From an uncultured Prevotella sp. (lineage in GTDB: Bacteria; Bacteroidota; Bacteroidia; Bacteroidales; Bacteroidaceae): DNA of 40,719 nt. A program made the translations under genes and the position numbers. Below are positions 13,717 to 21,529 of this stretch, piece after piece; positions within the stretch are counted from its first letter, which is position 1, and every line of letters begins with the position of its first letter. Where the stretch lies: NCBI GenBank assembly GCA_947169185.1, contig CAMVOS010000023.1:1-40719 (forward strand), written 5' to 3'. The notes beneath the pieces are model-generated. The model searched no databases, was not told where the DNA came from, and was given only the letters and a program-made list of their open reading frames with translations.

Positions 13717-16371
13717 TTACTTAGCTACAGTGATGTAGAACTTACGACCGGCAATCATACCCTCATAGTCCATAGCGGTGTAGGCAACCTCGAAGGTAAT
13801 ACCAGCCCACTCAGGCTTAGCAGTGAAGACATAAGGCTTCTTCAGAGAAGTGTCTGAGTACAGAGCAAATCCATTTTCATAGCCATAATTCTGACCTTGC
13901 GCCTTCAAATCCTCATTGAAAGCCTTAACAGCTTCAATCAGAATGTGACCATCATTAACACCCTGAGCAGACAGCATCACGCCATTATCCTTAGTCATGT
14001 ATGCGTTGGTAACAAGGAGGCTCTTCTTGTAAGCAGGAGCAAACAACTCGAGAGAGTAAGAAGTCGGAGTCAGAGTAACCTGACCACCCTGAGGAACAAC
14101 AGTACCAATGACGTAGTTAGCACTTACGAAACCACCAAGCTCACCGGCATTAGCGCCATCACTCCAAAGCAGTACAGGCTGTACAGCATAACCCAAATTG
14201 TCGATCAGGGTGTATGCACGGTCAATCCAACCGTTAACACGGTTAATCCAGTTGTTAGCACGGCCGATGTAACTATTGATAGAATTGACAACCTTATCAA
14301 TCGTACCGTTAATCTGACCAGCAGCAGTATTAAACTGACCAAAAGCGGTATTGAACTGACCAAACAACTCCTCGAACATTGGAGTAAAGTCGATGTAAGC
14401 ATAACCCTTACGGAGCTCATAATTTGCCAACCAAAGATTTGGATATAATTCGGAAAGAGAATTATTATAGTATGAACCGCCATACAATTTCAAATAATTA
14501 CCATCAACAAAATAATACATACCACTTTGCGAACCTACCTCGGTTACCACTTGACCATTGTTCATGATAAGCACCTTATTGGGATCCAGAACCATTTCAG
14601 GAATCTCAACAAGAATAACATACTTACCAGTTTCCTTATCCTGAGCTGTGATAACGATAGGATCAACAGACAAGTTAACATGCAACTCATCAGCAATCAC
14701 CTGCTTGTCGATAGTAGGCAGATACTTCTTGCGATTCTTAATATACTTCGAAACATCGAAGCCGAAGCCCAGAGGATCGATGCTCATAGGAGCGATATCG
14801 AATGAAGATGTAACGCCATGCTTGCCATTCATATCAGTCCACTCAGCCTTCACGCCATAACGGTCAACGGGCTGCAGGCTATTGAACAGTGCACGAGCAA
14901 CCTCCTTGACAGCCATACGCTTCTGACCATCTACAGCCAACTTAACGGCATCCTTGAAGCCACCCTTATCGAAGCGAGGCTGCATCTTCAGAGCGTCATC
15001 AGCATTGATAGTAGCTGCTACCTCATAGAAACCATTCGTAGATTCATTGTTAATCTTAGTAGCACGAGTCCAACCGAAGCTAAGTACTTCCTCAGAAGCC
15101 CTCAGTGAATCAAGTACAATACGAGACTCTTCACCCTGACTGTTAACGAGCTTGAAGGTAGTACCACTGAAATCAATGTTAGTGGGGTTAACTGTCAGAT
15201 ACATCTTACCAGCATTACCCTTTGTATCGTCGACAAGAATCTCATTCTTAGCGATATCAATACTTGTAGGTAAGCCACCTGCCTTTTCCTTAATAAACTT
15301 CCAGTCATCGGCAGAGATAATCTCCTTCTTATTATAAGTATAAGCCTCAGTATAGTAGGGGAACTTGGCACTCTGGACAGCCTTACCAGCATAAGCAGCC
15401 AAGATATTAGTCTGAATGCCGAGAGGCAGACTACCATAACCGAATACAGGACTGTATGTTCCCTGGATAACAACACCAGAAATCTGTTTCTTCAAAGTAC
15501 CGATAATGTCATCGACTTTCTTATTCAGATCATCAATCTGATCCTGCAGAGCCTGATCAGCTTCCTCGAAATACTTCACCCAAGCCTGCAAATCAGCCTT
15601 AGTATTACCATTCTTATCAACGGCCATACCCTTGTTAACATAGTTCCAAGCAGAGTCAGCAACAGCCTGAGCTTTCTCAATAGCGCGATTAATAGCAGCA
15701 GTATCGCTATCATAAGACTTTGCAATACTTGCAGCCTTTCCAGCGTTGGCATATGCTTCAGTCAGGTTGTCACCCCACATAAAGATAAAGTGCTCAACGG
15801 TGTCCTTCAGAGAAAGAATCAGCTTGTTATTCTCATGAGCCATAGTAGCTGCAAGGTTCCAACGGATAGTATCCTCTTTGGTAACCTTAATAAGGTTATC
15901 CAAAGTATTGTTAATCTTGGTAATCTCACTCTTGTAAGCATTCCATCTTGCTGTATCTTCAGCCGTAACCTTAATCTGATTCTGGTAAGAATTCCATCTT
16001 GCCGTATCTTGAGCCGTAACCTTAATCAGATTATTCAGTGCAGTGTTAAGAGCAACAATTGCATTGTGCAAGGGCATTGTATCCTCAATAGCCTTGTAAT
16101 CCGACTTCAGAAGATAGTTACCAAAACGGTTCTGAAGAGCGAGCAACCAATTGTGCAAAGCTGTTGTATCCTCAATAGCCTTGTAATCCGACTTCAGAAG
16201 ATAGTTGTCCAAAGCCAGCTGCTGCTTTCTCAGAGCATCCTCCAAACTAGCGTTCTTCTCCTGCCAGTGAGCATAATCATCACCTTCGTAGTCCTTACAA
16301 GACACGAAAGAACTCGAAGCAGTTACCATTGCAACTGCAAAGAGTAAACCATAAATGATTTTCTTTTTCAT
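13717..16371 (-). CDS. Large coiled-coil surface lipoprotein of unknown function
   Basis: The 884-residue precursor has a signal peptide ending at Cys25 (SFVSC-KDYEGDDYAHW), so it should be lipidated. Residues about 35-300 are helical and repetitive. A 29-residue unit (NYLLKSDYKAIEDT) occurs twice and a 12-to-19-residue unit (IKVTxEDTxRWN) three times, consistent with a long coiled coil. Residues about 310-690 are beta-rich with a PVFGYGSLPLGIQTN start. A second helical section near 690-735 contains short repeats (FGQFNTA, INxVNGWIDRA). The C-terminus is again beta-rich. It is encoded first in an operon with an OmpA protein. A stalk-and-head surface structure is a reasonable inference, but no enzyme or known adhesin motif is recognised. 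Confidence 0.75.
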   Translation of the reverse strand: MKKKIIYGLLFAVAMVTASSSFVSCKDYEGDDYAHWQEKNASLEDALRKQQLALDNYLLKSDYKAIEDTTALHNWLLALQNRFGNYLLKSDYKAIEDTMPLHNAIVALNTALNNLIKVTAQDTARWNSYQNQIKVTAEDTARWNAYKSEITKINNTLDNLIKVTKEDTIRWNLAATMAHENNKLILSLKDTVEHFIFMWGDNLTEAYANAGKAASIAKSYDSDTAAINRAIEKAQAVADSAWNYVNKGMAVDKNGNTKADLQAWVKYFEEADQALQDQIDDLNKKVDDIIGTLKKQISGVVIQGTYSPVFGYGSLPLGIQTNILAAYAGKAVQSAKFPYYTEAYTYNKKEIISADDWKFIKEKAGGLPTSIDIAKNEILVDDTKGNAGKMYLTVNPTNIDFSGTTFKLVNSQGEESRIVLDSLRASEEVLSFGWTRATKINNESTNGFYEVAATINADDALKMQPRFDKGGFKDAVKLAVDGQKRMAVKEVARALFNSLQPVDRYGVKAEWTDMNGKHGVTSSFDIAPMSIDPLGFGFDVSKYIKNRKKYLPTIDKQVIADELHVNLSVDPIVITAQDKETGKYVILVEIPEMVLDPNKVLIMNNGQVVTEVGSQSGMYYFVDGNYLKLYGGSYYNNSLSELYPNLWLANYELRKGYAYIDFTPMFEELFGQFNTAFGQFNTAAGQINGTIDKVVNSINSYIGRANNWINRVNGWIDRAYTLIDNLGYAVQPVLLWSDGANAGELGGFVSANYVIGTVVPQGGQVTLTPTSYSLELFAPAYKKSLLVTNAYMTKDNGVMLSAQGVNDGHILIEAVKAFNEDLKAQGQNYGYENGFALYSDTSLKKPYVFTAKPEWAGITFEVAYTAMDYEGMIAGRKFYITVAK
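16077..16206. repeat. Two identical 43-bp direct repeats, period 87 bp
   Basis: The segments 16077-16119 and 16164-16206 are identical over 43 bp and lie 87 bp (29 codons) apart within the coiled-coil lipoprotein gene. Exact identity suggests recent duplication or gene conversion and a risk of recombination that would keep the frame. Confidence 0.9.
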
Positions 16372-16473
16372 TGAACTTAATTTTAAATTAATATTGTAAA
16401 ACTTATATTATTATACTTTTCTAAGTAGGTTCCTAACACGACATAGTTATGGCTTAAAGCCTATAAATCGGTG

Positions 16474-16481
16474 CAAAGATA
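16474..16481 (-). promoter_or_regulatory. Promoter -7 element TATCTTTG of the lipoprotein-OmpA operon
   Basis: TATCTTTGCACC on the minus strand matches TAnnTTTG and lies about 103 bp upstream of the start codon at 16371, giving a leader of roughly 95 nt. Confidence 0.65.
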
Positions 16482-16571
16482 GACAATTTTTCTATATTGA
16501 GCAAGAAAAATTGTCTTTTTTTAATAAAAAATGAAAAAAAACGAGTTTAGGGAGTATGAATATACATTTTG

Positions 16572-18410
16572 TCAGGACATCAGCCTTTCTATGTCCTGTT
16601 GTGGCAGAATAGACAGAATCGTTTTGCCATCGGGGGTATAATTCACGTCGCTACAGGCGAACAAATGGTTGACTAAGGTATCCATTTCGTCGTTAGAAAG
16701 TACCTCACCATAGGAAATGGCTGCCTTTCGGGCTAAAGTCAGAGCCAGGCGAGAGGTAAGTGGTGAGGGATGGGAGTCGAGAGGCACGGATTCACCCGCA
16801 TCGGCCAGGATATCATGTAGAAGAGAGACGGGATCTACGCCTTCTATATCGGCAGGAATACCTGCTACAGCATAGCTGACGGGACCTAACGGCGTCAGGT
16901 CAAAACCTACGGCAACCAACGATGGCATCAGATCGGGCATCAAGGCGGATTCCGCAGGGGTAAAATCTACGGTTTCGGGGAACAGCAGGCGTTGCGTCTG
17001 TGACGGTGCATCAGTAAGTTGTCGCATATAGCGCTCGTAACGGATACGTACATCAGCACGATGCTGGTCGATTATCATAAGACCTGACTTCACAGCCGTC
17101 ATCACATAGCGTCCCTTGTATTGGTAGTGGAGAGGACTGAGGTCAGAAGTCAGAGGTGAGAGGTGAGAGGTGAGAGGAGTGTTGTCTGCCGATTCGTCGA
17201 AAAGGGAGGGAGCGGGCTGTTCCTGCTCATGCGAAGTAGGTAACCCCTCGTAAAGGCGCTGCCAATCAGTAGAGGGCTTTTGCTTAAAGGGATTGTAGCT
17301 GGGACTAGGGATACTAGTAGGACTCGTTCTACTAGTAAAACTAGCAGAGCCAGCCTGACTTGGATCATAGACGGGTATCTCGGGTTTTCCCTCGGTATCG
17401 AAATCTATCTGAGGTATCTCACAGAATTGTCCAATAGCATCATGTACTGCAGCTGTCAGTATCTGCCAGATAGGTTGTTCGTTCTCGAACTTAATCTCTG
17501 TCTTCGTGGGATGAATATTGACATCGATATCGGCAGGATTAACCTCAAAATATATAAAATAAGGTACGTGCGCGCCCGCAGGAATCAACCGTTCAAAAGC
17601 CTGAGCCACAGCCTTGTGGAAATACGGGTGTTTCATGTAACGTCCGTTAACGAAGAAACATTCATGTACGCCTTTCTTACGGGCAGCTTCAGGTTTCGCC
17701 ACAAAGCCACTGATTCGACAGAGCGATGTCTCAACGTCAAGGGGTAATAAGTCCTGGCCATAACGACGACCATAGACATCAGTAATGCGCTGGCGCAACG
17801 ACCCGCTACGCAAGTTCAGAAGTTCCTGACCATTGCTGTGAAGCGTAAAACTGATTTCAGGGTATACCAGGACAATACGTTCGAAAGCCGTAAGAATATT
17901 ATTTAGTTCAGTGGCATTGGTTTTCAAAAACTTACGACGGGCAGGGACATTGAAGAACAGATTGCTTACCGTAAAGCTACATCCCACGGAACACGAACAT
18001 GGCTCCTGCCCTACTACACGCGAGCCAGACAATGTCAGACAGGTACCGACCTCATCTTCCTGACGACGCGTACGCAACTCAACCTGAGAGACAGCAGCGA
18101 TAGAAGGCAAAGCCTCACCACGGAAACCCATCGTGTGTAGCGAGAAGAGGTCGTCAGCCTGACGAATCTTACTCGTAGCATGGCGTTCGAAAGCCAGGCG
18201 AGCATCCGTCATCGACATGCCGCAACCATCGTCAATCACCTGGATAGACGTACGGCCAGCATCGACCACCAGCACATTGATAACCTTTGCACCGGCATCA
18301 ACAGCATTTTCTACCAGTTCCTTGATGACAGAAGCTGGTCGTTGGATAACCTCACCAGCGGCAATCTGGTTGGCTACGCTATCAGGGAGAAGAGCAATAA
18401 CATCAGTCAT
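16572..18410 (-). CDS. mutL: DNA mismatch repair protein MutL
   Basis: MutL couples mismatch recognition by MutS to downstream repair. The start chosen is ATG at 18408-18410 (MTDVIALLPDSVANQIAAGEV), which fits the family exactly and overlaps the upstream stop as ATGACTGA. This gives 612 residues. The GHKL ATPase domain (ELVENAVDAGA, DDGCGM, RHATSKI, GFRGEALPSI) and transducer domain cover about 1-330. A long variable linker (about 335-430) precedes the C-terminal dimerisation domain. There the motif DQHRADVRIRYE replaces the endonuclease motif DQHAxxExxxxE, so it probably lacks intrinsic nicking activity. Three short tandem arrays lie in the linker and the C-terminal domain. It is last in the guaB-PPIase-surA-ostA-mutL series. 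Confidence 0.96.
   Translation of the reverse strand: MTDVIALLPDSVANQIAAGEVIQRPASVIKELVENAVDAGAKVINVLVVDAGRTSIQVIDDGCGMSMTDARLAFERHATSKIRQADDLFSLHTMGFRGEALPSIAAVSQVELRTRRQEDEVGTCLTLSGSRVVGQEPCSCSVGCSFTVSNLFFNVPARRKFLKTNATELNNILTAFERIVLVYPEISFTLHSNGQELLNLRSGSLRQRITDVYGRRYGQDLLPLDVETSLCRISGFVAKPEAARKKGVHECFFVNGRYMKHPYFHKAVAQAFERLIPAGAHVPYFIYFEVNPADIDVNIHPTKTEIKFENEQPIWQILTAAVHDAIGQFCEIPQIDFDTEGKPEIPVYDPSQAGSASFTSRTSPTSIPSPSYNPFKQKPSTDWQRLYEGLPTSHEQEQPAPSLFDESADNTPLTSHLSPLTSDLSPLHYQYKGRYVMTAVKSGLMIIDQHRADVRIRYERYMRQLTDAPSQTQRLLFPETVDFTPAESALMPDLMPSLVAVGFDLTPLGPVSYAVAGIPADIEGVDPVSLLHDILADAGESVPLDSHPSPLTSRLALTLARKAAISYGEVLSNDEMDTLVNHLFACSDVNYTPDGKTILSILPQQDIERLMS
16749..16783. repeat. Degenerate heptamer array in the mutL C-terminal part
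   Basis: Five decayed 7-bp units (GCGAGAG, GTAAGTG, GTGAGGG, ATGGGAG, TCGAGAG) encode about residues 543-554, within SHPSPLTSR. They look like an older copy of the array at 17135-17176. Confidence 0.55.
17135..17176. repeat. Heptamer array (GTGAGAG-type x6) in the mutL linker
   Basis: Units GACTGAG, GTCAGAA, GTCAGAG, then GTGAGAG three times. They encode about residues 412-426 (TSHLSPLTSDLSPL), just before the C-terminal domain. The same unit occurs in purB at 1191-1218. Confidence 0.85.
17304..17348. repeat. Nonamer array (ACTAGTAGG-like x5) in the mutL linker
   Basis: Five 9-bp units start with ACTAG or ACTCG and encode a three-residue repeat (TSR, TSP, TSI) at about residues 354-369. Being a multiple of three, this array can vary without frameshift. 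Confidence 0.7.
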
Positions 18411-20070
18411 TGGAAGCAGTGACGGGTTTTGCAGATTTTTTAGATTTACCAGGAGGTGCAAGACGCTTTTGTTCTTTCAACTCCGTACCAGCCTTCTTAG
18501 GACGCCAATTAAAGATATCGTCCTTATCGATCGGACGGACATAATCAAACCAGTTATAGCCCGGCAGGAAATACTTGTCAGGGGGAATCTGGGTCATGGG
18601 ATACATAGTGCCTGACGACTTGTTAGTCCAAGCACGCTTCATCTTTCGATTCTCGAAGAACAGCTTTGCCAAAGTAGTCTCCTGATAGTTGAGCAGGATA
18701 AGTGAAGAGTCGACCTCATCAATAGGATAATAAATGATAAGCACATTATCAATAGCCTGTGCTTCACGCATCTCGCCTTTCTGAAAGAATGCTTTCATAT
18801 CCTTTGACGATATCTGATTGAAGTGAACAGAGTCATGAAGCATCTCAACAGAAAAAGCCTGACTGATGACGTGCGCATGGTCAATGGTAGAATCTTTCAT
18901 ATACACCCGTATTTCCTCACCCGTAAGTTGCTGGTTCATATTCCAGACGATAGGGTCACGATACATGTACATACAGGAGTCGAGGGAAGAATAGACCAAC
19001 GAGTCGCATACTGCCTGCACATCGCGGCGATAGGCTCTTACCTTATTATATGCGTGAATCTTACGATAGACCGAATCCGTACGAATATTAAACGTAAAGA
19101 TCTTAAAGGTGTCAGCATGCATATACAACGTATCTTTCTGGGAGAAATCGTAAGCCACAGCACGATTAGTGGCCATTGCATAACCCGTAGAGTCATTGTA
19201 TTCGGCATAGTCACCTGTCAGCATATTCTTGTTGACAGAGTCCGTATAAATCACATTATTAAAAGCATGATTAACACCTGTCTTGGCATTGTGATAGACG
19301 CTGTCGCCAATAAGCGTCTTACCATTATCCTTCATTACCGAACGTCCAAAGAGTTCCGATTGTTCAGTCTTTGTATTATAATAGCCATCCTCACTATAGA
19401 TATGGCTACTACCTGAAGTAATATTCGACGGTCCTACAATGTGGGCACGAGATGTACGTGTGTCATAATACAACGAATCGGTAGTGAGATACAGCTTCTT
19501 ATCGCGCAGCCGCACATCATAATAGAATATAGCCATTTTCGAATCCGTATGGTATTCACCCCAGTCGGAGGTAAGAACAGCCGTGCCATCAACCAGTTTA
19601 CCACCTTCAAAGAAGTTTCCGAAGTTATACATACGGTCGTAATCCAGCGAATCACAGTAAAGTGTTGACTTACGGTGTTTCAGGATCACATTATAACGAG
19701 CCTGTGCCAATTGTGCATTGCCATCGTAAAAAGCATAGTCGCTGGTAAGGCGAAGCGTATCGCCCTGCGTCATTTTCACATGTCCGAAAGCCTCAAAACT
19801 ATTAGACTGTTCATAGAAATGGGCGCTGTCACAGTAAAGGTTGGCACCTGCATGCCGAAAATGTACATTGCCATGCAGTATTTGTGCGTCATTATTACGG
19901 AACTGATCGTAGTGCAGATTATCAGAATGAACCAGGTAGACGCGCTTGTCTTCTGCGCGCTTTGCCCGTTTTACGGGCTTTGCGCTAGTGAATAATGAAT
20001 AGTGGATAGTGAATAGTGCTATACACACTATCCAACACATCTGCATGATTGAAAACCTTTTCTCCTTCAC
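18403..20070 (-). CDS. OstA-like (LptA/LptD N-terminal family) envelope protein
   Basis: The 555-residue protein has an N-terminal signal segment and then many short beta-repeats of the OstA/LptA type (for example DNLHYDQFRNNDAQILHGNVHF, YCDSAHFYEQSNSFEAFGHVKM, DTLRLTSDYAFYDG). These form the beta-jellyroll that carries lipopolysaccharide across the periplasm. At this length it is the Bacteroidetes OstA-like form rather than full LptD; no C-terminal barrel is evident. The start shown is GTG at 20068-20070, which gives a basic n-region (KEKR). An ATG at 20046 is an alternative. The signal core ALFTIHYSLFTS is encoded by a heptamer array. The 3' end overlaps mutL by 8 bp. It is encoded downstream of two SurA-type foldases that also serve outer-membrane assembly. 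Confidence 0.85.
   Translation of the reverse strand: MKEKRFSIMQMCWIVCIALFTIHYSLFTSAKPVKRAKRAEDKRVYLVHSDNLHYDQFRNNDAQILHGNVHFRHAGANLYCDSAHFYEQSNSFEAFGHVKMTQGDTLRLTSDYAFYDGNAQLAQARYNVILKHRKSTLYCDSLDYDRMYNFGNFFEGGKLVDGTAVLTSDWGEYHTDSKMAIFYYDVRLRDKKLYLTTDSLYYDTRTSRAHIVGPSNITSGSSHIYSEDGYYNTKTEQSELFGRSVMKDNGKTLIGDSVYHNAKTGVNHAFNNVIYTDSVNKNMLTGDYAEYNDSTGYAMATNRAVAYDFSQKDTLYMHADTFKIFTFNIRTDSVYRKIHAYNKVRAYRRDVQAVCDSLVYSSLDSCMYMYRDPIVWNMNQQLTGEEIRVYMKDSTIDHAHVISQAFSVEMLHDSVHFNQISSKDMKAFFQKGEMREAQAIDNVLIIYYPIDEVDSSLILLNYQETTLAKLFFENRKMKRAWTNKSSGTMYPMTQIPPDKYFLPGYNWFDYVRPIDKDDIFNWRPKKAGTELKEQKRLAPPGKSKKSAKPVTASND
19986..20020. repeat. Heptamer array (TAGTGAA-like x5) in the ostA-like signal peptide
   Basis: Units TAGTGAA, TAATGAA, TAGTGGA, TAGTGAA and TAGTGCT encode residues 17-29 of the OstA-like precursor, the hydrophobic part of its signal peptide. 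Confidence 0.8.
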
Positions 20071-20085
20071 TCTTCACTCTTCACT
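20065..20085. repeat. Heptamer array (CTTCACT x3) at the surA/ostA junction
   Basis: Three perfect CTTCACT units (AGTGAAG on the coding strand) lie in the 37-bp spacer and include the proposed GTG start codon of the OstA-like gene. Confidence 0.8.
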
Positions 20086-20086
20086 A

Positions 20087-20106
20087 GGACGAAGCGTGCT
20101 TCGTCC
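20087..20106 (-). other. Perfect GC-rich hairpin in the surA-ostA spacer
   Basis: GGACGAAGC and GCTTCGTCC form a perfect 9-bp stem with a 2-nt loop directly after the surA stop codon. No T-run follows, so it is unlikely to terminate. It may stabilise or process the message, or it may be a small mobile palindrome. Confidence 0.6.
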
Positions 20107-20107
20107 G

Positions 20108-21529
20108 CTATCTCACCCAGCCTTCGTATTCGAATTTACAATTACGGTAGTCTTCGTTGATACGGACATAAGTAGACTTGATGCGCTTAACCACCCAATC
20201 ATGAATGGCTTGCTCACGACGCTTGGCCAAGACAACATTCTTCAAGACCTGAAAATCTTCAGTAATGGTAGCCTTATGTCCCTCAGTACGGTTCTTCAGC
20301 TTCACGACAGCACATACCGTCTTTCCACGCTCATTAATCATCTGGAAAGGCTGAGAGACTTCACCAATCTGTAAGGTCTCGACCGTTTTAGCCACCTCCG
20401 CAGGCAAATCTGCCAATTTGAAACGGGAAGTGCGCTGTCCTTCTTGCAGCACATTAAACATCAAGCCGTTATTATTACGGGTATCCTTGTCATCAGAGAA
20501 TACAGAGACAGCATCTTCGAAGGTAAACTTCTCAATCGGTTTCTCTGGATTCATGAAAGCCTTCAGCATATCAGGAACTACACCCTGGCGGATAGCCGTA
20601 GCGACTGTGTCAAGACGTGCCAATGCTAGCTTGACAGCGTCGTCACTGACAACGGGCTTACGCAAGATATGGCGCACCTTTACCTTATCGCCACGCTTGT
20701 CAATAAGCTGGATGATATGAAAGCCAAATTCCGACTCAACAATCTTAGAAACTTTCTTAGGATCAGTCAAGCCAAAAGCCACATTGGCAAAGGCTGGGTC
20801 GAGCATACCACGACCGGTATAGTCCAATTCACCACCACGGCGAGCAGTACCAGGGTCTTCCGAATACAGTCGTGCAAGTGTCGGGAAGGTAGCATCCCCC
20901 TTGTTAATACGGTTGGTATAATCGCGCAACTCTTCTTTAACACGATTGATTTCTTCCTGCTCAATACGCGGCTGTAAGGTAATAATCTGCACCTCTACCT
21001 CCGTAGGAACGAAAGGAATGCTGTCCTGCGGCATATCCTTGAAGTAACGACGAACTTCAGCCGGCGTAACTGTTATGTCAGCAACGAGTTTCTTCTGCAT
21101 ACCTTGCACCATCTGGCGTTCACGATAGGATTCACGCAGGTCTGCACGGATCTGACTGATATTCTTCTTATGATATTCTTCAAGCTTCTCGCGAGAGCCA
21201 ATCATTGAAATCATATTTTCCAGATACTGCTCTACACCTTGTGATATCTCAGCTTCAGTGACCTCAATACTGTCAATGATAGCCTGATTAAGGAATAGCT
21301 TCTGGACTGCAATTTGTTCAGGGATAGCACAGTCGGGGTCGCCATTCCAACGCATACCCTCCTGCTGTCCCTCAATACGCATCGCCTCAACGTCAGATTT
21401 CAGGATTGCCTCATCACCAACTACCCAAATCACCTCGTCCACGACAGTTCCAAGAGAGTCCTTTTGGGCCTTAGCGAATGAGACCAGCGTCACAAGGGAT
21501 ACTAATATAACTAGAAATCTTTTATTCAT
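20108..21529 (-). CDS. SurA-like periplasmic peptidyl-prolyl isomerase
   Basis: The 473-residue precursor has a signal peptide (MNKRFLVILVSLVTLVSFAKA). A SurA N-terminal helical domain follows (VVDEVIWVVGDEAILKSDVE, then a region of long helices to about 170). Two parvulin-type domains follow. The first, about 175-285, ends in DYTGRGMLDPAFANVAFGL and GFHIIQLIDKRGDKVKVRHIL. The second, about 290-420, is more diverged. SurA-type proteins chaperone outer-membrane proteins. It overlaps the upstream PPIase gene by 8 bp (ATGAATAA), which suggests translational coupling. Two paralogous foldases in a row, followed by an OstA-like gene, form an outer-membrane biogenesis set. Confidence 0.88.
   Translation of the reverse strand: MNKRFLVILVSLVTLVSFAKAQKDSLGTVVDEVIWVVGDEAILKSDVEAMRIEGQQEGMRWNGDPDCAIPEQIAVQKLFLNQAIIDSIEVTEAEISQGVEQYLENMISMIGSREKLEEYHKKNISQIRADLRESYRERQMVQGMQKKLVADITVTPAEVRRYFKDMPQDSIPFVPTEVEVQIITLQPRIEQEEINRVKEELRDYTNRINKGDATFPTLARLYSEDPGTARRGGELDYTGRGMLDPAFANVAFGLTDPKKVSKIVESEFGFHIIQLIDKRGDKVKVRHILRKPVVSDDAVKLALARLDTVATAIRQGVVPDMLKAFMNPEKPIEKFTFEDAVSVFSDDKDTRNNNGLMFNVLQEGQRTSRFKLADLPAEVAKTVETLQIGEVSQPFQMINERGKTVCAVVKLKNRTEGHKATITEDFQVLKNVVLAKRREQAIHDWVVKRIKSTYVRINEDYRNCKFEYEGWVR

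Noticed and set aside
16572..18410. MutL frameshift or pseudogene because of internal repeats
   Set aside because: The frame is open over 612 residues and both N-terminal ATPase motifs and the C-terminal domain are in register.
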